From Pelomonas sp. V22 (lineage in GTDB: Bacteria > Pseudomonadota > Gammaproteobacteria > Burkholderiales > Burkholderiaceae_C), in contig NZ_JAGIXS010000001.1 in NCBI RefSeq assembly GCF_030014915.1, positions 248,001 to 312,000 of the forward strand: a stretch of 64,000 nucleotides of DNA, in the 5' to 3' direction. The notes below the pieces were generated by a model that saw only the letters and a program-made list of their open reading frames with translations, was not told the origin of the DNA and made no database searches. This document shows, in pieces, positions 25,713 to 36,252 of this stretch (the stretch's first letter is position 1; every line of letters begins with the position of its first letter). The position numbers and the translations under genes are program-made.

Positions 25713-27698
25713 TCAGGCCTTGGGCAGCACCTGGTCCAGGAAGCGCTCCATCGCCGCCAGCACCTGTTGCCGGTAGGGCTGGTGGCTGAGGAAGTGGTCG
25801 CCGCGTTCGAGCTTGATGAACTCGTGCGGCTTGCCGGCCTCCTTCAGCGCCGCGACCATGCGGACCGATTGGTCGAACTCCACCGAACGATCCACCGTGC
25901 CATGGGCAATCACCACCGGCACCTTGATGCGCTTGGCATGCAGGCAGGGTGAGGTGGCCTCCAGGCGTTCGCGGTCGTCGCTGGCATCGCCGACCTGGCG
26001 GCGAATCACCTCGCGCCGGCCGAACCGGCGCGCATCCTTGGTGAGTTCGACCAGGTCGGTCACTGGCGCAAAGGCGAAGGCGCCGCGGTAGAGCTCGGGC
26101 GTCTTGATCACGCCCATCAGCGCCGCGTAGCCACCATAGCTGCCGCCGACGATGGCCACGCGCTTGGGATCGGCCCGCCCGAGCTTGACCAACTCGGCCA
26201 CGCCATCCTCCAGGTCTTCCTGCATCTCGAGGCCCCAGCGCCGCAGGCCGGCTTCCAGGTGCTTCTGGCCGTAGCCGGTCGAGCCCCGGTAGTTGAGTTG
26301 CAAGACCAGGTGGCCGCGGTCGGCGATGAAGCTGGACCAGTCGTCGAACCCGGCATGATCCGCCGACTGCGGTCCGCCGTGCGGCAGGACCACCAGCGGC
26401 AAGGGGCCGCCGCTGGATTGCGGCGGAAAAGTCAGGTAGCCGTGCAGGGGCAAGCCGTCGCGCGCCTTCATGCGGAAGGACTGGCGCCGCCCCAGCGGCT
26501 GACCCTTGAGCTCCGGATAGCTGTTGGCCAGCAGTTTCAGCGAGGGCTGGTCGCCAAAGCGCGCCAGGAAGAACTGCTCCGGCTCGCCCATCGCCGCCGA
26601 GCGCACGATGAAGAGCGAACCCGCCCGGTCGCGGCCGTTGAAGCCATTGGCCCGGTCCGGCAGCGCGGCATCCAGCACGGTCTGGTTCTCCTTGTAGGTC
26701 GGGTCCCAGAAGAAGCCGGACGAGCCGTCCATGGTGCGCATGCTGACACCCACAGCCTCGCCGCGTGCGTCGCGCACCAGCGAGCCGCCGAGGTCGTAGC
26801 GCTCATTGGCCAGCTTGAGCACCGGCTTGGCCTTGGGGTCGCCCAGGTCCAGCGTGAACACCGCCTCCAGGCCTTCGTGCCGCGTCGTCACGTAGAGCTG
26901 CTGCGGATCCAGCCCGAAGCCCAGCGGCGTCAAGGCCTGCCCCTCAAAGGCAGCGGTCTTGCTCAGCTGGCGCCAGTTGTTGCCGTCCGTGTCGCAGACC
27001 GAGATGGTCGTCTCGCCGTCTCGCGTGTTGCCGATGCCGATGCGCACCCGGTGCTGGGCATCGGTGATCCAGTTCCAGTTCCGGTCCCGCGAGGTGGCAT
27101 GGGTGGTGCGCGATGCGGTGTAGACATTGACCTTCATGACCGCCGGATAGGGATCTTCCGAGCTGCCGGGCAAGGCCATCAGGATGTGCTCGGGATCGTC
27201 CGGCAGCAGGTCCACCACGTTGTCCTGCTGCCAGGCCCAGCGCAGGTTGGCCGACTGCGAGCCGCGCGGCCGCACCAGGTTGACCATGTTCTTGCCATCG
27301 GCGTCGATGGCCACCAGGCGGGTCTCGGTGGTCTCGATGCGGCCATAGCCACGCTCCTCGCGGATCGTGTAGAAGCCCAGGCTGACCAGCAGCCGCGTCG
27401 GGTTGGCCCAGGCCAGCCAGTTGATCGTGAACTCGAGGTTGTCGGTGCCCAGCACGCCGACAAAGGCACCGCCGTCCACCGCGCGGGTCACGATCATGCT
27501 TTGCTTGCCTTCGTTGACGATGGCGGCCAGCAGCTTGCCATCGGGCGAGAGCGCCAGCTGTTCCATCATCGGCCGCCGGGCGAAGCTTTCCAGCGGCAGG
27601 CGGCCCGACTCGGCCTCCGTGGCGGCGCGCACGACCAAGGGCGCCGTGCTGGCGGCCAGGCCCAGCCCGGCCTCGATCAGAGTCCTTCGTTTCAGCAT
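25713..27698 (-). CDS. Exported S9-family (prolyl oligopeptidase) peptidase
   Basis: 661 residues. The N-terminus MLKRRTLIEAGLGLAAS carries a twin-arginine-like RR and a hydrophobic stretch ending VVRAA, so export is likely. Residues about 35-400 form a beta-propeller with WD-like blades. The C-terminal hydrolase domain has Ser in GGSYGGYAALMG, Asp in IAHGTVDRSVEF and His in ERGDHFLSH. It probably cleaves short peptides in the periplasm. GGAGGAATGAG directly precedes the ATG. Monocistronic by position, divergent from the PBP1A gene. Confidence 0.9.
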   Translation of the reverse strand: MLKRRTLIEAGLGLAASTAPLVVRAATEAESGRLPLESFARRPMMEQLALSPDGKLLAAIVNEGKQSMIVTRAVDGGAFVGVLGTDNLEFTINWLAWANPTRLLVSLGFYTIREERGYGRIETTETRLVAIDADGKNMVNLVRPRGSQSANLRWAWQQDNVVDLLPDDPEHILMALPGSSEDPYPAVMKVNVYTASRTTHATSRDRNWNWITDAQHRVRIGIGNTRDGETTISVCDTDGNNWRQLSKTAAFEGQALTPLGFGLDPQQLYVTTRHEGLEAVFTLDLGDPKAKPVLKLANERYDLGGSLVRDARGEAVGVSMRTMDGSSGFFWDPTYKENQTVLDAALPDRANGFNGRDRAGSLFIVRSAAMGEPEQFFLARFGDQPSLKLLANSYPELKGQPLGRRQSFRMKARDGLPLHGYLTFPPQSSGGPLPLVVLPHGGPQSADHAGFDDWSSFIADRGHLVLQLNYRGSTGYGQKHLEAGLRRWGLEMQEDLEDGVAELVKLGRADPKRVAIVGGSYGGYAALMGVIKTPELYRGAFAFAPVTDLVELTKDARRFGRREVIRRQVGDASDDRERLEATSPCLHAKRIKVPVVIAHGTVDRSVEFDQSVRMVAALKEAGKPHEFIKLERGDHFLSHQPYRQQVLAAMERFLDQVLPKA

Positions 27699-27827
27699 CT
27701 CATTCCTCCCTGCATTTATTGAGATCTGCGGGCCGGATTCTGGCGATGCAGGCCGGGGTGCCGAAACGGTGCTTACCCAGGGAGCCCCCCATAATGCGGC
27801 CTCGCCTCAAGCGCCTGCCGACCACCG

Positions 27828-30155
27828 ATGACCGCTGAATCCCGCCGCTTCCCCTGGCCCGAGTTCCTTGCCTCGCGGGGCTACACGCCCGGCCGCGTGG
27901 CGCTCATCTTTGGCGGGCTGATGGCCTTGTTCGCACTGCTGCTGTGCATCGCAGCGGCGTTGATCTATCCCAACCTGCCCGACCTGGACAAGCTGACCGA
28001 CTACCACGCCAAGGAGCCGCTGCGCGTCTATACCAGCGACGGTCAGCTGATGGCCGAGTTCGGCGCCGAGCGGCGGCGCTACCTGACGCTGCAGCAGATC
28101 CCAAAGCGCACCCGCGACGCGCTGCTGGCCGTCGAGGACGCGCCGTTCTACGAGCATGACGGCATCTCCTTCAGCGGCATTGCGCGTGCGGTGGTGAACA
28201 ACCTGTCCAACCCCTTCTCAGAGCACAAGAAGGGCGGCGGCTCCACCATCACCCAGCAGCTGGCCCGCGACATGTACCTGAGCAAGCGCCAGGTCTATTC
28301 GCGCAAGTTCGTGGAAATCCTGCTGGCGCTGAAGATCGAGAGCCAGCTGAGCAAGGACCAGATCCTCGAGATCTACATGAACCACATCTACCTGGGGCAG
28401 CGGGCCTATGGCTTTGCCGCCGCCTCGGAGGCCTACTTCGGCAAGCCGCTGGACCAGCTGAGCATCGCCGAGACGGCCATGCTGGTCGGGCTGCCCAAGA
28501 ACCCCTACTACGCCAACCCGATCAGCAACCTCCAGCGCGCCAAGCGCCGCCAGCTGGTGGTGCTGGAGCGCATGCTGGACGTGCGCATGATCGGCCCCGA
28601 GGACTACGAGAGCGCCAAGGCCGAGAAGCTGCACATCCGCTCCGCCCAGGACCAGCGGCTGCATGCCGAGTACGCGGCCGAGATGGCCCGCCAGGTGGTG
28701 TTCGCCAAATACGGCGAGGAGGCCTACACGCGCGGCATCAATGTCTACACCAGCCTGGTGGCCGAGCAGCAGCAGGCCGCCTACAAGGGCCTGCGCAAAA
28801 CGCTGATGGACTACGAGCGCCGCAAGGCCTACCGCGGGCCCGAGGGCTTTGTCGAGCTGCCCGACGACAGCAGCGAGGAAGACGCCGCGATCGGCCATGC
28901 GCTGAGCGAGCATCCGGACAATGACGAGCTGCGCGCCGCCGTGGTCACGGCCGTTGCGCCCGGCAAACTCAAGGCCAGCCTGCAAAGCGGCGACGAGATC
29001 ACCATCAGTGGCGAAGGCCTGCGCTCGGTGCAGGCGGCGCTGTCTGACAAGGCCCGCGACAGCCTGCGCATCCGCCGCGGCTCCATCATCCGCGTGCTGC
29101 GCGGCGCGCCCAGCAAGGCCGAGCCGCAAGGCGCCTGGCTGGTGGCCCAGTCGCCCGAAGCCGAAGGCGCCTTCGTGGCGCTGGAGCCGGGCAGCGGCAA
29201 GGTGCATGCGCTGGTCGGCGGCTTCGACTTCGCCAAGAACAAGTTCAATCACGTGAGTCAGGCCTGGCGCCAACCGGGCTCCAGCTTCAAGCCGCTGGTC
29301 TACTCGGCCGCGCTGGAGCAAGGCCTGACCCCCGACACCGTGGTCAACGACGCGCCCATCACCATCGGCGACTGGGAACCCAAGAACTACGAAAGCCAGT
29401 ACGACGGCCCGCTGACGGTGCGCCAGGCCCTGGCGCGCTCCAAGAACATGGTCACGGTGCGCGTGATGCAGCTGCTGGGCGCCGGCAAGGTGCGCGACTG
29501 GGCCGGGCACTTTGGCCTCGATGTGGACAAGCAACCCGACAACCTGACCCTGGGCCTTGGCTCGGGTTCGGTCACGCCGCTGCAGATGGCGCAAGCCTAT
29601 GCGGTCATCGCCAACGGTGGCTACCGCGTGGCGCCCTTGCTGATCGAGAAGATCACCGACAGCAAGGGCCAGATCTTGTTCGATGCGGCCCCTGAGCCGC
29701 GCAGCGAAGAACAGCGCGGCATCTCGGAGCGCAATGCCTTCGTCGTCGCCAGCCTGCTGCAGGAAGTGACCCGCAGCGGCACGGCCGCGCGCGCGCAGGG
29801 ATCGCTCCGCCGGCCCGACATCTACGGCAAGACCGGCACCACCAACGACGCGGTCGACGCCTGGTTCGTCGGCTTCCAGCCCAGCCTGGTCGCAGCGGTC
29901 TGGATAGGCCACGACAACCCCAAGCCCATGGGCGACCGCGAATCGGGCGGTGGCCTGGCCCTGCCGGCATGGATCGACTTCATGAGCGTGGCCCTGCGCG
30001 GCGTTCCGGTCAGCGAGATCCAGCCACCGGCCGAGGGCCTGGTACGCCAGGGCGAGGGCTGGGTGTTCGAGGAGTTCGCGGGCGAGGCCGGCCTGCAACG
30101 CCTGGGCATGGAGGGCAGCGCCGTCCCTGCGGCAAGCTCGGCTTCGGGCCCTTGA
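27828..30155 (+). CDS. mrcA: Bifunctional penicillin-binding protein 1A
   Basis: Polymerises and cross-links peptidoglycan. 775 residues. A cytoplasmic tail and one membrane segment (about 26-47) come first. The glycosyltransferase domain (about 55-235) has the catalytic Glu in AVEDAPFYEHDG and GGSTITQQLARD. An OB-like insert spans about 315-450. The transpeptidase has Ser in QPGSSFKPLVYS, the SxN motif in ARSKNMVTVR and KTG in IYGKTGTTNDAVDAW. The C-terminus is Ala/Ser rich. Divergent from the S9 peptidase gene. The 1A assignment rests on length and the OB insert. Confidence 0.95.
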   Translation: MTAESRRFPWPEFLASRGYTPGRVALIFGGLMALFALLLCIAAALIYPNLPDLDKLTDYHAKEPLRVYTSDGQLMAEFGAERRRYLTLQQIPKRTRDALLAVEDAPFYEHDGISFSGIARAVVNNLSNPFSEHKKGGGSTITQQLARDMYLSKRQVYSRKFVEILLALKIESQLSKDQILEIYMNHIYLGQRAYGFAAASEAYFGKPLDQLSIAETAMLVGLPKNPYYANPISNLQRAKRRQLVVLERMLDVRMIGPEDYESAKAEKLHIRSAQDQRLHAEYAAEMARQVVFAKYGEEAYTRGINVYTSLVAEQQQAAYKGLRKTLMDYERRKAYRGPEGFVELPDDSSEEDAAIGHALSEHPDNDELRAAVVTAVAPGKLKASLQSGDEITISGEGLRSVQAALSDKARDSLRIRRGSIIRVLRGAPSKAEPQGAWLVAQSPEAEGAFVALEPGSGKVHALVGGFDFAKNKFNHVSQAWRQPGSSFKPLVYSAALEQGLTPDTVVNDAPITIGDWEPKNYESQYDGPLTVRQALARSKNMVTVRVMQLLGAGKVRDWAGHFGLDVDKQPDNLTLGLGSGSVTPLQMAQAYAVIANGGYRVAPLLIEKITDSKGQILFDAAPEPRSEEQRGISERNAFVVASLLQEVTRSGTAARAQGSLRRPDIYGKTGTTNDAVDAWFVGFQPSLVAAVWIGHDNPKPMGDRESGGGLALPAWIDFMSVALRGVPVSEIQPPAEGLVRQGEGWVFEEFAGEAGLQRLGMEGSAVPAASSASGP

Positions 30156-30175
30156 TAACCGACTGACACCGCCCC

Positions 30176-30231
30176 TGTGCAGCCCGTCGGCTTGCTCCTA
30201 TAGTCGACTGCACGCCTGATCACGCAGGCGT
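30176..30231 (+). promoter_or_regulatory. Candidate promoter and dyad before the MetA-like gene
   Basis: TATAGT at 30199-30204 resembles a -10 box; TGTGCA 17 bases upstream is a weak -35. Just downstream, ACGCCTG (30212-30218) and CAGGCGT (30225-30231) are perfect seven-base arms separated by six bases. This would overlap the transcription start, so an operator or a leader hairpin is likely. Confidence 0.4.
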
Positions 30232-30253
30232 TGACTTGCACAAGGAGCACACC

Positions 30254-31033
30254 ATGACGCGCACGCTGTTGGGCCTTGCTTGTCTCGCCCTGCCCACCCT
30301 GCTGGCGGCAGAGCCCATCGCCACGGATCGGCCGGACTTCGTCGAATCGGCCGCCACCGTGGGCAAGGGCCGCTTCCAGATCGAGACCAGCCTCGCCTGG
30401 GAACGTGATCGGGACGGCGCCTTGCGCAGTTGGACGCGCAGCACACCCAGCCTGCTCCGCATCGGCCTGGCCGACGACTGGGAACTCCGCTTCGAAACTG
30501 ATGGCGCCATGCGCAGCCGCAGCACGGCGCTCGGCGTCAGGCAACGCGAGCGGGGCTGGAGCGATCTGTCCGTAGGTCTCAAATGGCATGCCTCGGATGG
30601 CGACGAGGCAACGGCCACGCCGGACACGGCCTGGCTGTTCCACGTCGATGGCGACACAGGCAGTCGCGCCTACCGCGGACAGGGGCTGCGCCCCTCGGTG
30701 CGCTTTGTCGCGGAATGGGAGCTGCCGGCCGGCTGGTCTGCCGGCCTGATGCCCGGCCTGTACATGGACCGCAATGAGGACGGCAAACGCTTCGTGGGCG
30801 GCATCCTGGCCGCCGTGCTGGGCAAGTCCATCACCGATCGACTGCGCGGCTTCGTCGAGCTGTCGGCGCAGCAGATCGCGTCCAGCCGCAACGGCGGCAA
30901 GCTGCTGACCTTCGACACCGGCCTCGCCTACCTGCTCGCCGACAACATGCAGGTCGACATGGCTGTCTCGCGCGGGCTGAACAAGACCAGCCCGGACCTC
31001 AGCTGGACCGTCGGCTTCTCAGCCAAGTTCTGA
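30254..31033 (+). CDS. MetA-like outer-membrane transporter / beta-barrel protein
   Basis: 259 residues. Signal peptide at about 1-18 (cleavage near LLAAEP). The mature part starts IATDRPDFVESAATVGKGRFQIE, the opening of the MetA-pathway-of-phenol-degradation / putative transporter family. It continues as alternating amphipathic strands and ends with phenylalanine (VGFSAKF), as outer-membrane barrels do. The start ATG 30254 is preceded by AAGGAG. A chemoreceptor gene begins 12 bases downstream. Cargo is unknown; the family name does not prove phenol transport. Confidence 0.75.
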   Translation: MTRTLLGLACLALPTLLAAEPIATDRPDFVESAATVGKGRFQIETSLAWERDRDGALRSWTRSTPSLLRIGLADDWELRFETDGAMRSRSTALGVRQRERGWSDLSVGLKWHASDGDEATATPDTAWLFHVDGDTGSRAYRGQGLRPSVRFVAEWELPAGWSAGLMPGLYMDRNEDGKRFVGGILAAVLGKSITDRLRGFVELSAQQIASSRNGGKLLTFDTGLAYLLADNMQVDMAVSRGLNKTSPDLSWTVGFSAKF

Positions 31034-31045
31034 CAGGAGTTCGCC

Positions 31046-32593
31046 ATGGCTTTCGCGATGACGATTCGCCAACGCATGCTGGCCTTGAGCCTCCTGGGTC
31101 TGGCCTTCGTGCTGGCCGTCGCAGCCGTCGGCTACGTGGCCATGGGTCAGCTGGCCGCCGCCGCCGAGGAGCAGTCGCGGGCCAGCTCGGCGCTGCGCGC
31201 CCATCTGGAAGCGGACATGATGCATGACGCGCTGCGGGGCGACGTGCTGCGCTCGCTGCTGGCCTCGAGCAAGGGCCGGCAGGAAGAGCTTGCCGAGATC
31301 CAGAAGGACCTGGCCGAGCACACGCAGGAATTCCACGAGCACATGAATGCGCTCAAGGCCCTGTCGCTCAGCGCCGAGATTGATGCCGGCGTGCTGCGAA
31401 CGCAGGGCGGGCTCAAGGCCTACATCGGCAGTGCCGAGGAAGTGGTGGGTCTGGCGATCCGCGAGCCGGCTGCGGCCGAGGCACGCCTGCCAGCCTTCCT
31501 CGTCAGCTTCAAGGCGCTGGAAGACGACATGGGCAAACTCAGCGACCTGATCGAGGCCTTCGAGAAGACCAGCGAGCAGCAGGCGGCCGAGAGCTCGACG
31601 CACGCACGCTGGCTGCTGGTTCTGGCCACGCTGACGGCGACCGTGCTGCTGTTGTCGATCAACGTTTACGTCGGGCGCGGCATCACGCAACCGCTGGCCG
31701 CTGCTGTCGCAGCGACCAAGACCGTGGCCGATGGCGACCTGACGCTCAGCATTGAAGGCGCCGGCCAGGACGAGACCGGCCAGTTGCTGGAGGCCCTGCA
31801 GCGCATGAATGGCCAGTTGGGCGAGATCGTGGGCCAGGTCCGTGACAGCGCGGATGCCATTGCCACCGGCTCGTCGGAAATTGCCAGCGGCAGCCTCAAC
31901 CTGAGCCAGCGCACCGAGCAGCAGGCCAGCAGCCTGGAGCAGACCGCCGCCGCGATGGACCAGCTGACGGCCACCGTCAAGAACAACGCCGACACGGCGC
32001 GCCGCGCGGCCGAACTGGCCCTGAGTGCAGCCGATGTCGCCGCACGAGGCGGATCGGCCGTGGCCCAGGTCGTCAGCACCATGGGCGACATCTCCAGCAG
32101 CTCGAACCGCATCGCCGACATCATCGGCGTGATCGACGGCATCGCGTTCCAGACCAACATCCTCGCGCTGAACGCGGCCGTAGAGGCCGCCCGGGCCGGC
32201 GAGCAGGGCCGCGGCTTCGCCGTCGTGGCCGGCGAGGTTCGCACCCTGGCGCAACGCAGTGCCGAAGCGGCGAAGGAGATCAAGTCGCTGATCGCAGACA
32301 GCGTCAGCAAGGTCGAGGTCGGGAGCAGCCAGGTCGGCGAGGCGGGCCGCACGGTGCAGAGCATCGTCAGCGAGGTTGAGAAGGTCAGCCAGCTGATCGC
32401 CGAGATCAGCACGGCCAGTCACGAGCAGAGCCAGGGGATTGGGCAGGTCGGTGCCGCCGTCACCCAGCTGGACCGCATGACGCAGCAGAACGCTGCCCTC
32501 GTGGAGGAAAGTGCAGCCGCCGCCGAGAGCCTGAAGGTCCAGGCCGCGCGGCTGGCTTCGCTGGTCGCGCAGTTCAAGCTGCGCGGGCACTGA
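31046..32593 (+). CDS. Methyl-accepting chemotaxis protein
   Basis: 515 residues, Tsr/Tar-like layout. TM1 is at about 10-33 and a four-helix-bundle-type periplasmic domain of about 150 residues follows. TM2 is at about 187-210 ([20 protein letters not shown]), then HAMP (about 210-265) and the signalling hairpin with its tip [20 protein letters not shown]. The C-terminus (AQFKLRGH) lacks the CheR-binding pentapeptide. AGGAG precedes the start. It is only 12 bases from the outer-membrane protein gene and probably shares its transcript, perhaps linking uptake of a compound with taxis to it (inference). Confidence 0.95.
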   Translation: MAFAMTIRQRMLALSLLGLAFVLAVAAVGYVAMGQLAAAAEEQSRASSALRAHLEADMMHDALRGDVLRSLLASSKGRQEELAEIQKDLAEHTQEFHEHMNALKALSLSAEIDAGVLRTQGGLKAYIGSAEEVVGLAIREPAAAEARLPAFLVSFKALEDDMGKLSDLIEAFEKTSEQQAAESSTHARWLLVLATLTATVLLLSINVYVGRGITQPLAAAVAATKTVADGDLTLSIEGAGQDETGQLLEALQRMNGQLGEIVGQVRDSADAIATGSSEIASGSLNLSQRTEQQASSLEQTAAAMDQLTATVKNNADTARRAAELALSAADVAARGGSAVAQVVSTMGDISSSSNRIADIIGVIDGIAFQTNILALNAAVEAARAGEQGRGFAVVAGEVRTLAQRSAEAAKEIKSLIADSVSKVEVGSSQVGEAGRTVQSIVSEVEKVSQLIAEISTASHEQSQGIGQVGAAVTQLDRMTQQNAALVEESAAAAESLKVQAARLASLVAQFKLRGH

Positions 32594-32608
32594 GGCGCAA
32601 GGGCGCGC

Positions 32609-33736
32609 TCAGCGCTTCTTCGCGATCACGCTTCCGATGGAATAACCGGCGCCGAACGAGCAGATCACGCCGAGGTCGCCGGCCTTCAGGTCGGCACGGT
32701 GGCGGTGGAAGGCAATGACCGAGCCGGCCGAGGCGGTGTTGGCGAATTCATCGAGGATCAGCGGCGCCACATCGGAGCCGGCCTCGCCACCCACCAGCTT
32801 CTTGATCACCAACTGGTTCATGCCGAGGTTGGCCTGGTGCAGCCAGTAGCGGCGCACGGCGGTGGGCTCGATCTGCAGCGCACCGAGGTGCGCCTCAATG
32901 TGGGCGGCGGCCATGGGAACGACCTCCTTGAACACCTTGCGGCCTTCCTGGCGGAAGGTCTTGTCGCGGCCATTCGGGTCGCTGTCTTCCATCCGGTTCA
33001 TGAAGCCGAAGTTGTTGCGGATGTTGTTCGAGAACTGCGTGACGAGCTTGGTGCCCAGCACTTCCCATTGGTCCTTGGAAGTGGCTGTCTCGGCCCGCTC
33101 GATGATCACGGCGGTGCAGACGTCGCCGAAGATGAAGTGGCAGTCACGGTCTTTCCACTCGAGGTGGGCCGAGGTGATCTCGGGGTTGACCACCAGCACG
33201 CACTTGGCCGAGCCGCTCTTCACCGCATTGACCGCCTGCTCGATGGCGAAAGTGGCCGAGGAACAGGCCACGTTCATGTCGAAGCCATAGCCGCCAGCAC
33301 CAATGGCCTGCTGGATCTCGATGGCCATGGCGGGATAGGCGCGTTGCATATTGGCGCTGGAGCAGAGCACGGCATCGATGTCGGCGCCGGTCTTGCCGGC
33401 TTGCGCCATCGCGTCCTTGGCCGCCACGACGGCGATCTCAGCCATCAGCGAGAGCTGGTCGTCCGGCCGCTCCTCGAAGCGCGGGTACATGCGGGTCGGG
33501 TCCAGCACGCCGCCCTTCTCGATCACGTAGCGCTGCTTGATGCCCGAGGCCTTTTCGATGAACTCGACGCTGGAGTGTGTCAGCGCCGTCTGCGTGCCGG
33601 CGGCAATCGCCTCGGCGTTCTGCGAGTTCTGCAGGTCCACGTAGGCGTTGAAGGCCGCCACCAGTTCCTCATTGCTGATGGTGTGCGGCGGGACGTAGAT
33701 GCCGGTGCCGCTGATGACGACTGCGTTGTTGCTCAT
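32609..33736 (-). CDS. Beta-ketoacyl-ACP synthase III-like enzyme
   Basis: 375 residues, longer than FabH (about 320). The thiolase-fold catalytic triad is seen: Cys158 in [12 protein letters not shown], His in [12 protein letters not shown] and Asn in [17 protein letters not shown]. It condenses an acyl-CoA with malonyl-ACP in fatty acid or related synthesis. Standing alone, outside a fab cluster, it may be a second KAS III with different acyl preference, as in other beta-proteobacteria. The start ATG 33736 has AAGGA in front; the open frame extends further but includes the divergent promoter region. Divergent from guaC. Confidence 0.87.
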   Translation of the reverse strand: MSNNAVVISGTGIYVPPHTISNEELVAAFNAYVDLQNSQNAEAIAAGTQTALTHSSVEFIEKASGIKQRYVIEKGGVLDPTRMYPRFEERPDDQLSLMAEIAVVAAKDAMAQAGKTGADIDAVLCSSANMQRAYPAMAIEIQQAIGAGGYGFDMNVACSSATFAIEQAVNAVKSGSAKCVLVVNPEITSAHLEWKDRDCHFIFGDVCTAVIIERAETATSKDQWEVLGTKLVTQFSNNIRNNFGFMNRMEDSDPNGRDKTFRQEGRKVFKEVVPMAAAHIEAHLGALQIEPTAVRRYWLHQANLGMNQLVIKKLVGGEAGSDVAPLILDEFANTASAGSVIAFHRHRADLKAGDLGVICSFGAGYSIGSVIAKKR

Positions 33737-33973
33737 GTTTTCCTTCTTGCGAACTGCCAAATCTGGGCGCGATTTTACCGACTGGTGCATCGATGCCCCG
33801 AGATGGGTCCCGCATGCGTAGAATCGGGCACCGGGCCCAAATATTGAGGTCCGGTTTTTTATGCCCACCCTGCCCCGCTGCAGGCTTCAAGGGCCAGCCG
33901 GATTTCAAGTCAAGCGCTCGCAGCCCAGGGCCTGCACTGCTCAACGCAGCCCGAATGCGATCTTGGAAGTTCC

Positions 33974-34951
33974 ATGGAAATCTTCGACTACGACAACATC
34001 CTCCTGCTGCCGCGCAAATGCCGCGTGGAGAGCCGCGCCGAGTGCGACACCTCGGTGGAGCTGGGCCCGCACCGCTTCAAGCTGCCGGTGGTGCCCGCCA
34101 ACATGAAGACGGTGATTGACGAGCACCTCACCGAATGGCTGGCCGCCAACGGCTACTTCTACGTGATGCACCGCTTCGACCTGGACAACGTGGCCTATGC
34201 GGCCTCGATGCGCGACAAGGGCCTGATCGTCTCGCTCAGCTCGGGCGTCAAGCAGGCCGACTATGCGGTGATCGACCGCCTGGCGGCCGAGGGCGTGGGC
34301 GCCGACTACATCACCATCGACATCGCCCATGGCCATGCCGACAGCGTGCAACGCATGATTGCCCACATCAAGCAGAAGCTGCCCGACACCTTCGTGATCG
34401 CCGGCAACGTGGGCACGCCCGAAGGCGTGATCGACCTGGAGAACTGGGGCGCCGACGCGACCAAGGTGGGCATCGGTCCCGGCAAGGTCTGCATCACCCG
34501 GCTCAAGACCGGCTTCGGCACCGGCGGCTGGCAGCTCTCGGGCCTGAAGTGGTGTGCCCGCGTGGCCACCAAGCCCATCATTGCCGACGGCGGCATCCGC
34601 CACCATGGCGACATCGCCAAGAGCGTGCGCTTCGGCGCCTCGATGGTGATGGTGGGCTCGCTGTTCGCCGGCCATGAGGAATCGCCGGGCCAGACCGTCG
34701 AGGTCGACGGCAAGCTCTACAAGGAGTACTACGGCTCGGCCTCGGACTTCAACAAGGGCGAGTACAAGCACGTCGAGGGCAAGCGCATCCTCGAGCCCGT
34801 GAAGGGCAAGTTCACCGACACCGTGCGCGAGATGCAGGAAGACCTGCAGAGCTCGATTTCGTATGCCGGTGGGCGGTCCTTGTCAGACCTGAAGAAGGTG
34901 AACTACGTCATTCTCGGTGGGGAGAATGCAGGAGAACACCTCTTCATGTGA
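33974..34951 (+). CDS. guaC: GMP reductase
   Basis: Reduces GMP to IMP with NADPH in purine salvage. 325 residues, the compact type without CBS domains. The catalytic Cys is in [37 protein letters not shown] at the N-terminus and [21 protein letters not shown] (phosphate site, part shown) are family signatures. [13 protein letters not shown] and [10 protein letters not shown] also fit GMP reductase rather than IMP dehydrogenase. The start ATG 33974 has a weak ribosome site. No purine riboswitch was recognised upstream. It ends 29 bases before the convergent PLD-like gene. Confidence 0.93.
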   Translation: MEIFDYDNILLLPRKCRVESRAECDTSVELGPHRFKLPVVPANMKTVIDEHLTEWLAANGYFYVMHRFDLDNVAYAASMRDKGLIVSLSSGVKQADYAVIDRLAAEGVGADYITIDIAHGHADSVQRMIAHIKQKLPDTFVIAGNVGTPEGVIDLENWGADATKVGIGPGKVCITRLKTGFGTGGWQLSGLKWCARVATKPIIADGGIRHHGDIAKSVRFGASMVMVGSLFAGHEESPGQTVEVDGKLYKEYYGSASDFNKGEYKHVEGKRILEPVKGKFTDTVREMQEDLQSSISYAGGRSLSDLKKVNYVILGGENAGEHLFM

Positions 34952-34980
34952 TGCCCGCCGAAGCGGTCAAGGCACGCTTC

Positions 34981-36204
34981 TTACGGCGCTGCCTTGGCCG
35001 GCTTCGGATAGTGCTTCATCACGTCGATGGGCGCTGCATACGCCGAGCTCCAGGTCTGCTCATGCAGGGCCGCCACGCGGTCGGCCATGGCCTTGTCGCG
35101 TAGCACGATCTCGAGGTTGCGCGACTTGTCGAAGTAGCCGCCGCTCCAGTTGCTCGTGCCCACCCAGGCCAGCTCACCATCGATCACCATCGTCTTGGTG
35201 TGAATCACGCGGGCGAACGGCACGAAGCCGCCCGAAGCCTGCGGGAGGGTGACGATGCGGATCTCGATGCCGGGCAGCATGGCCAGGCTCTTCAGGTGGT
35301 CAATGGCCGGTTCCTCGGTGTTCCAGTTCGACACCATCAGCTTGACCTTGACGCCCCGCTGCACGGCGGCGCGCAGGGCGTTGTCGATCACGGCATAGAA
35401 CGGCCGGCGGCCCGGCGCATAGCTGAGCGGCGCATAGTCCATCACCTGCACCCGCACCTCCTGCTTGGCCTGAGCCAGCAGGCGCGGCAGCACCTCTTCC
35501 GAGTCGCCCACGCCGAGCGGGTTCCAGGCCTTGGGGCTGGAAAGCAGGAAGGCCTTCTGCGCGATGTCGAAGCTGTCGGCCGCCGGCTGCGGCAGGCTCG
35601 GCACCGGCTTGCCAGCAGCCACCAGGGCCTGCGCCTGCCAGTCCTGCTCGAAGATGGCCTGGATCTTGGCCACCATCGCCGGCTCGCTGACGCGCAGGCC
35701 CGTCTCATGGATGTGCTTGAGCGCGCGCCAGTCGAAATTCTGGCTGCCCACGAAGGCCTGCTCGCGGTCCACGATGAAGTACTTGGCGTGGATGATGCCG
35801 TTGCCGCTGAGCTTGTTGTAGTCGAGCAGGCGGAACTCGATGCCGGGAATCTTCTTCAGCCGTTCCAGCGTGGCCGGCACCGACAGCTTCTGCCCCTTGT
35901 CCTCCATCAGGAAGCGGATCTTGACGCCGCGTACGGCGGCCGCTTCCAGCCTCGCGATCACCTCGTCCAGCGGCTCGCCGTCCTGGCCGGCCACATAGAA
36001 CTGGGCAATCGCAATCTCTCGCTCGGCCCCGTCGAACAGCTCGCGCCAGACCCGCACGGGCTCGCGCAGATCCGGTGTTGGCAAGGCGGTTTCCACCGGC
36101 ACCGTGTGGACCAGCTCGAAGCCGGGGATCGCGAAATCGGCGCGCGCCAGGCAGCTGCCGAGCGAGGCCAGGACGAAGGCAAGAAGGCGGAGACTTGGGC
36201 GCAT
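34981..36204 (-). CDS. Secreted phospholipase D-like protein with two HKD motifs
   Basis: 407 residues. A signal peptide (about 1-21, SCLARAD) sends it to the periplasm or beyond. Two PLD half-sites are intact: IHAKYFIVDREQAFVGSQNFD in the first half (motif HxK-x4-D) and IHTKTMVIDGELAWVGTSNW in the second. GSQN and GTSN follow at the usual distance. Family members cleave or transfer phosphodiesters (cardiolipin synthase, PLD, nuclease); which applies cannot be told. The start ATG at 36204 gives a normal signal peptide; 13 upstream codons are unlikely. It stands alone, with guaC convergent downstream. Confidence 0.88.
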   Translation of the reverse strand: MRPSLRLLAFVLASLGSCLARADFAIPGFELVHTVPVETALPTPDLREPVRVWRELFDGAEREIAIAQFYVAGQDGEPLDEVIARLEAAAVRGVKIRFLMEDKGQKLSVPATLERLKKIPGIEFRLLDYNKLSGNGIIHAKYFIVDREQAFVGSQNFDWRALKHIHETGLRVSEPAMVAKIQAIFEQDWQAQALVAAGKPVPSLPQPAADSFDIAQKAFLLSSPKAWNPLGVGDSEEVLPRLLAQAKQEVRVQVMDYAPLSYAPGRRPFYAVIDNALRAAVQRGVKVKLMVSNWNTEEPAIDHLKSLAMLPGIEIRIVTLPQASGGFVPFARVIHTKTMVIDGELAWVGTSNWSGGYFDKSRNLEIVLRDKAMADRVAALHEQTWSSAYAAPIDVMKHYPKPAKAAP

Positions 36205-36252
36205 GGGACAGCGGCTACGAGGCAGGAAGGCGATGGCCTGCAATGTACTCGT

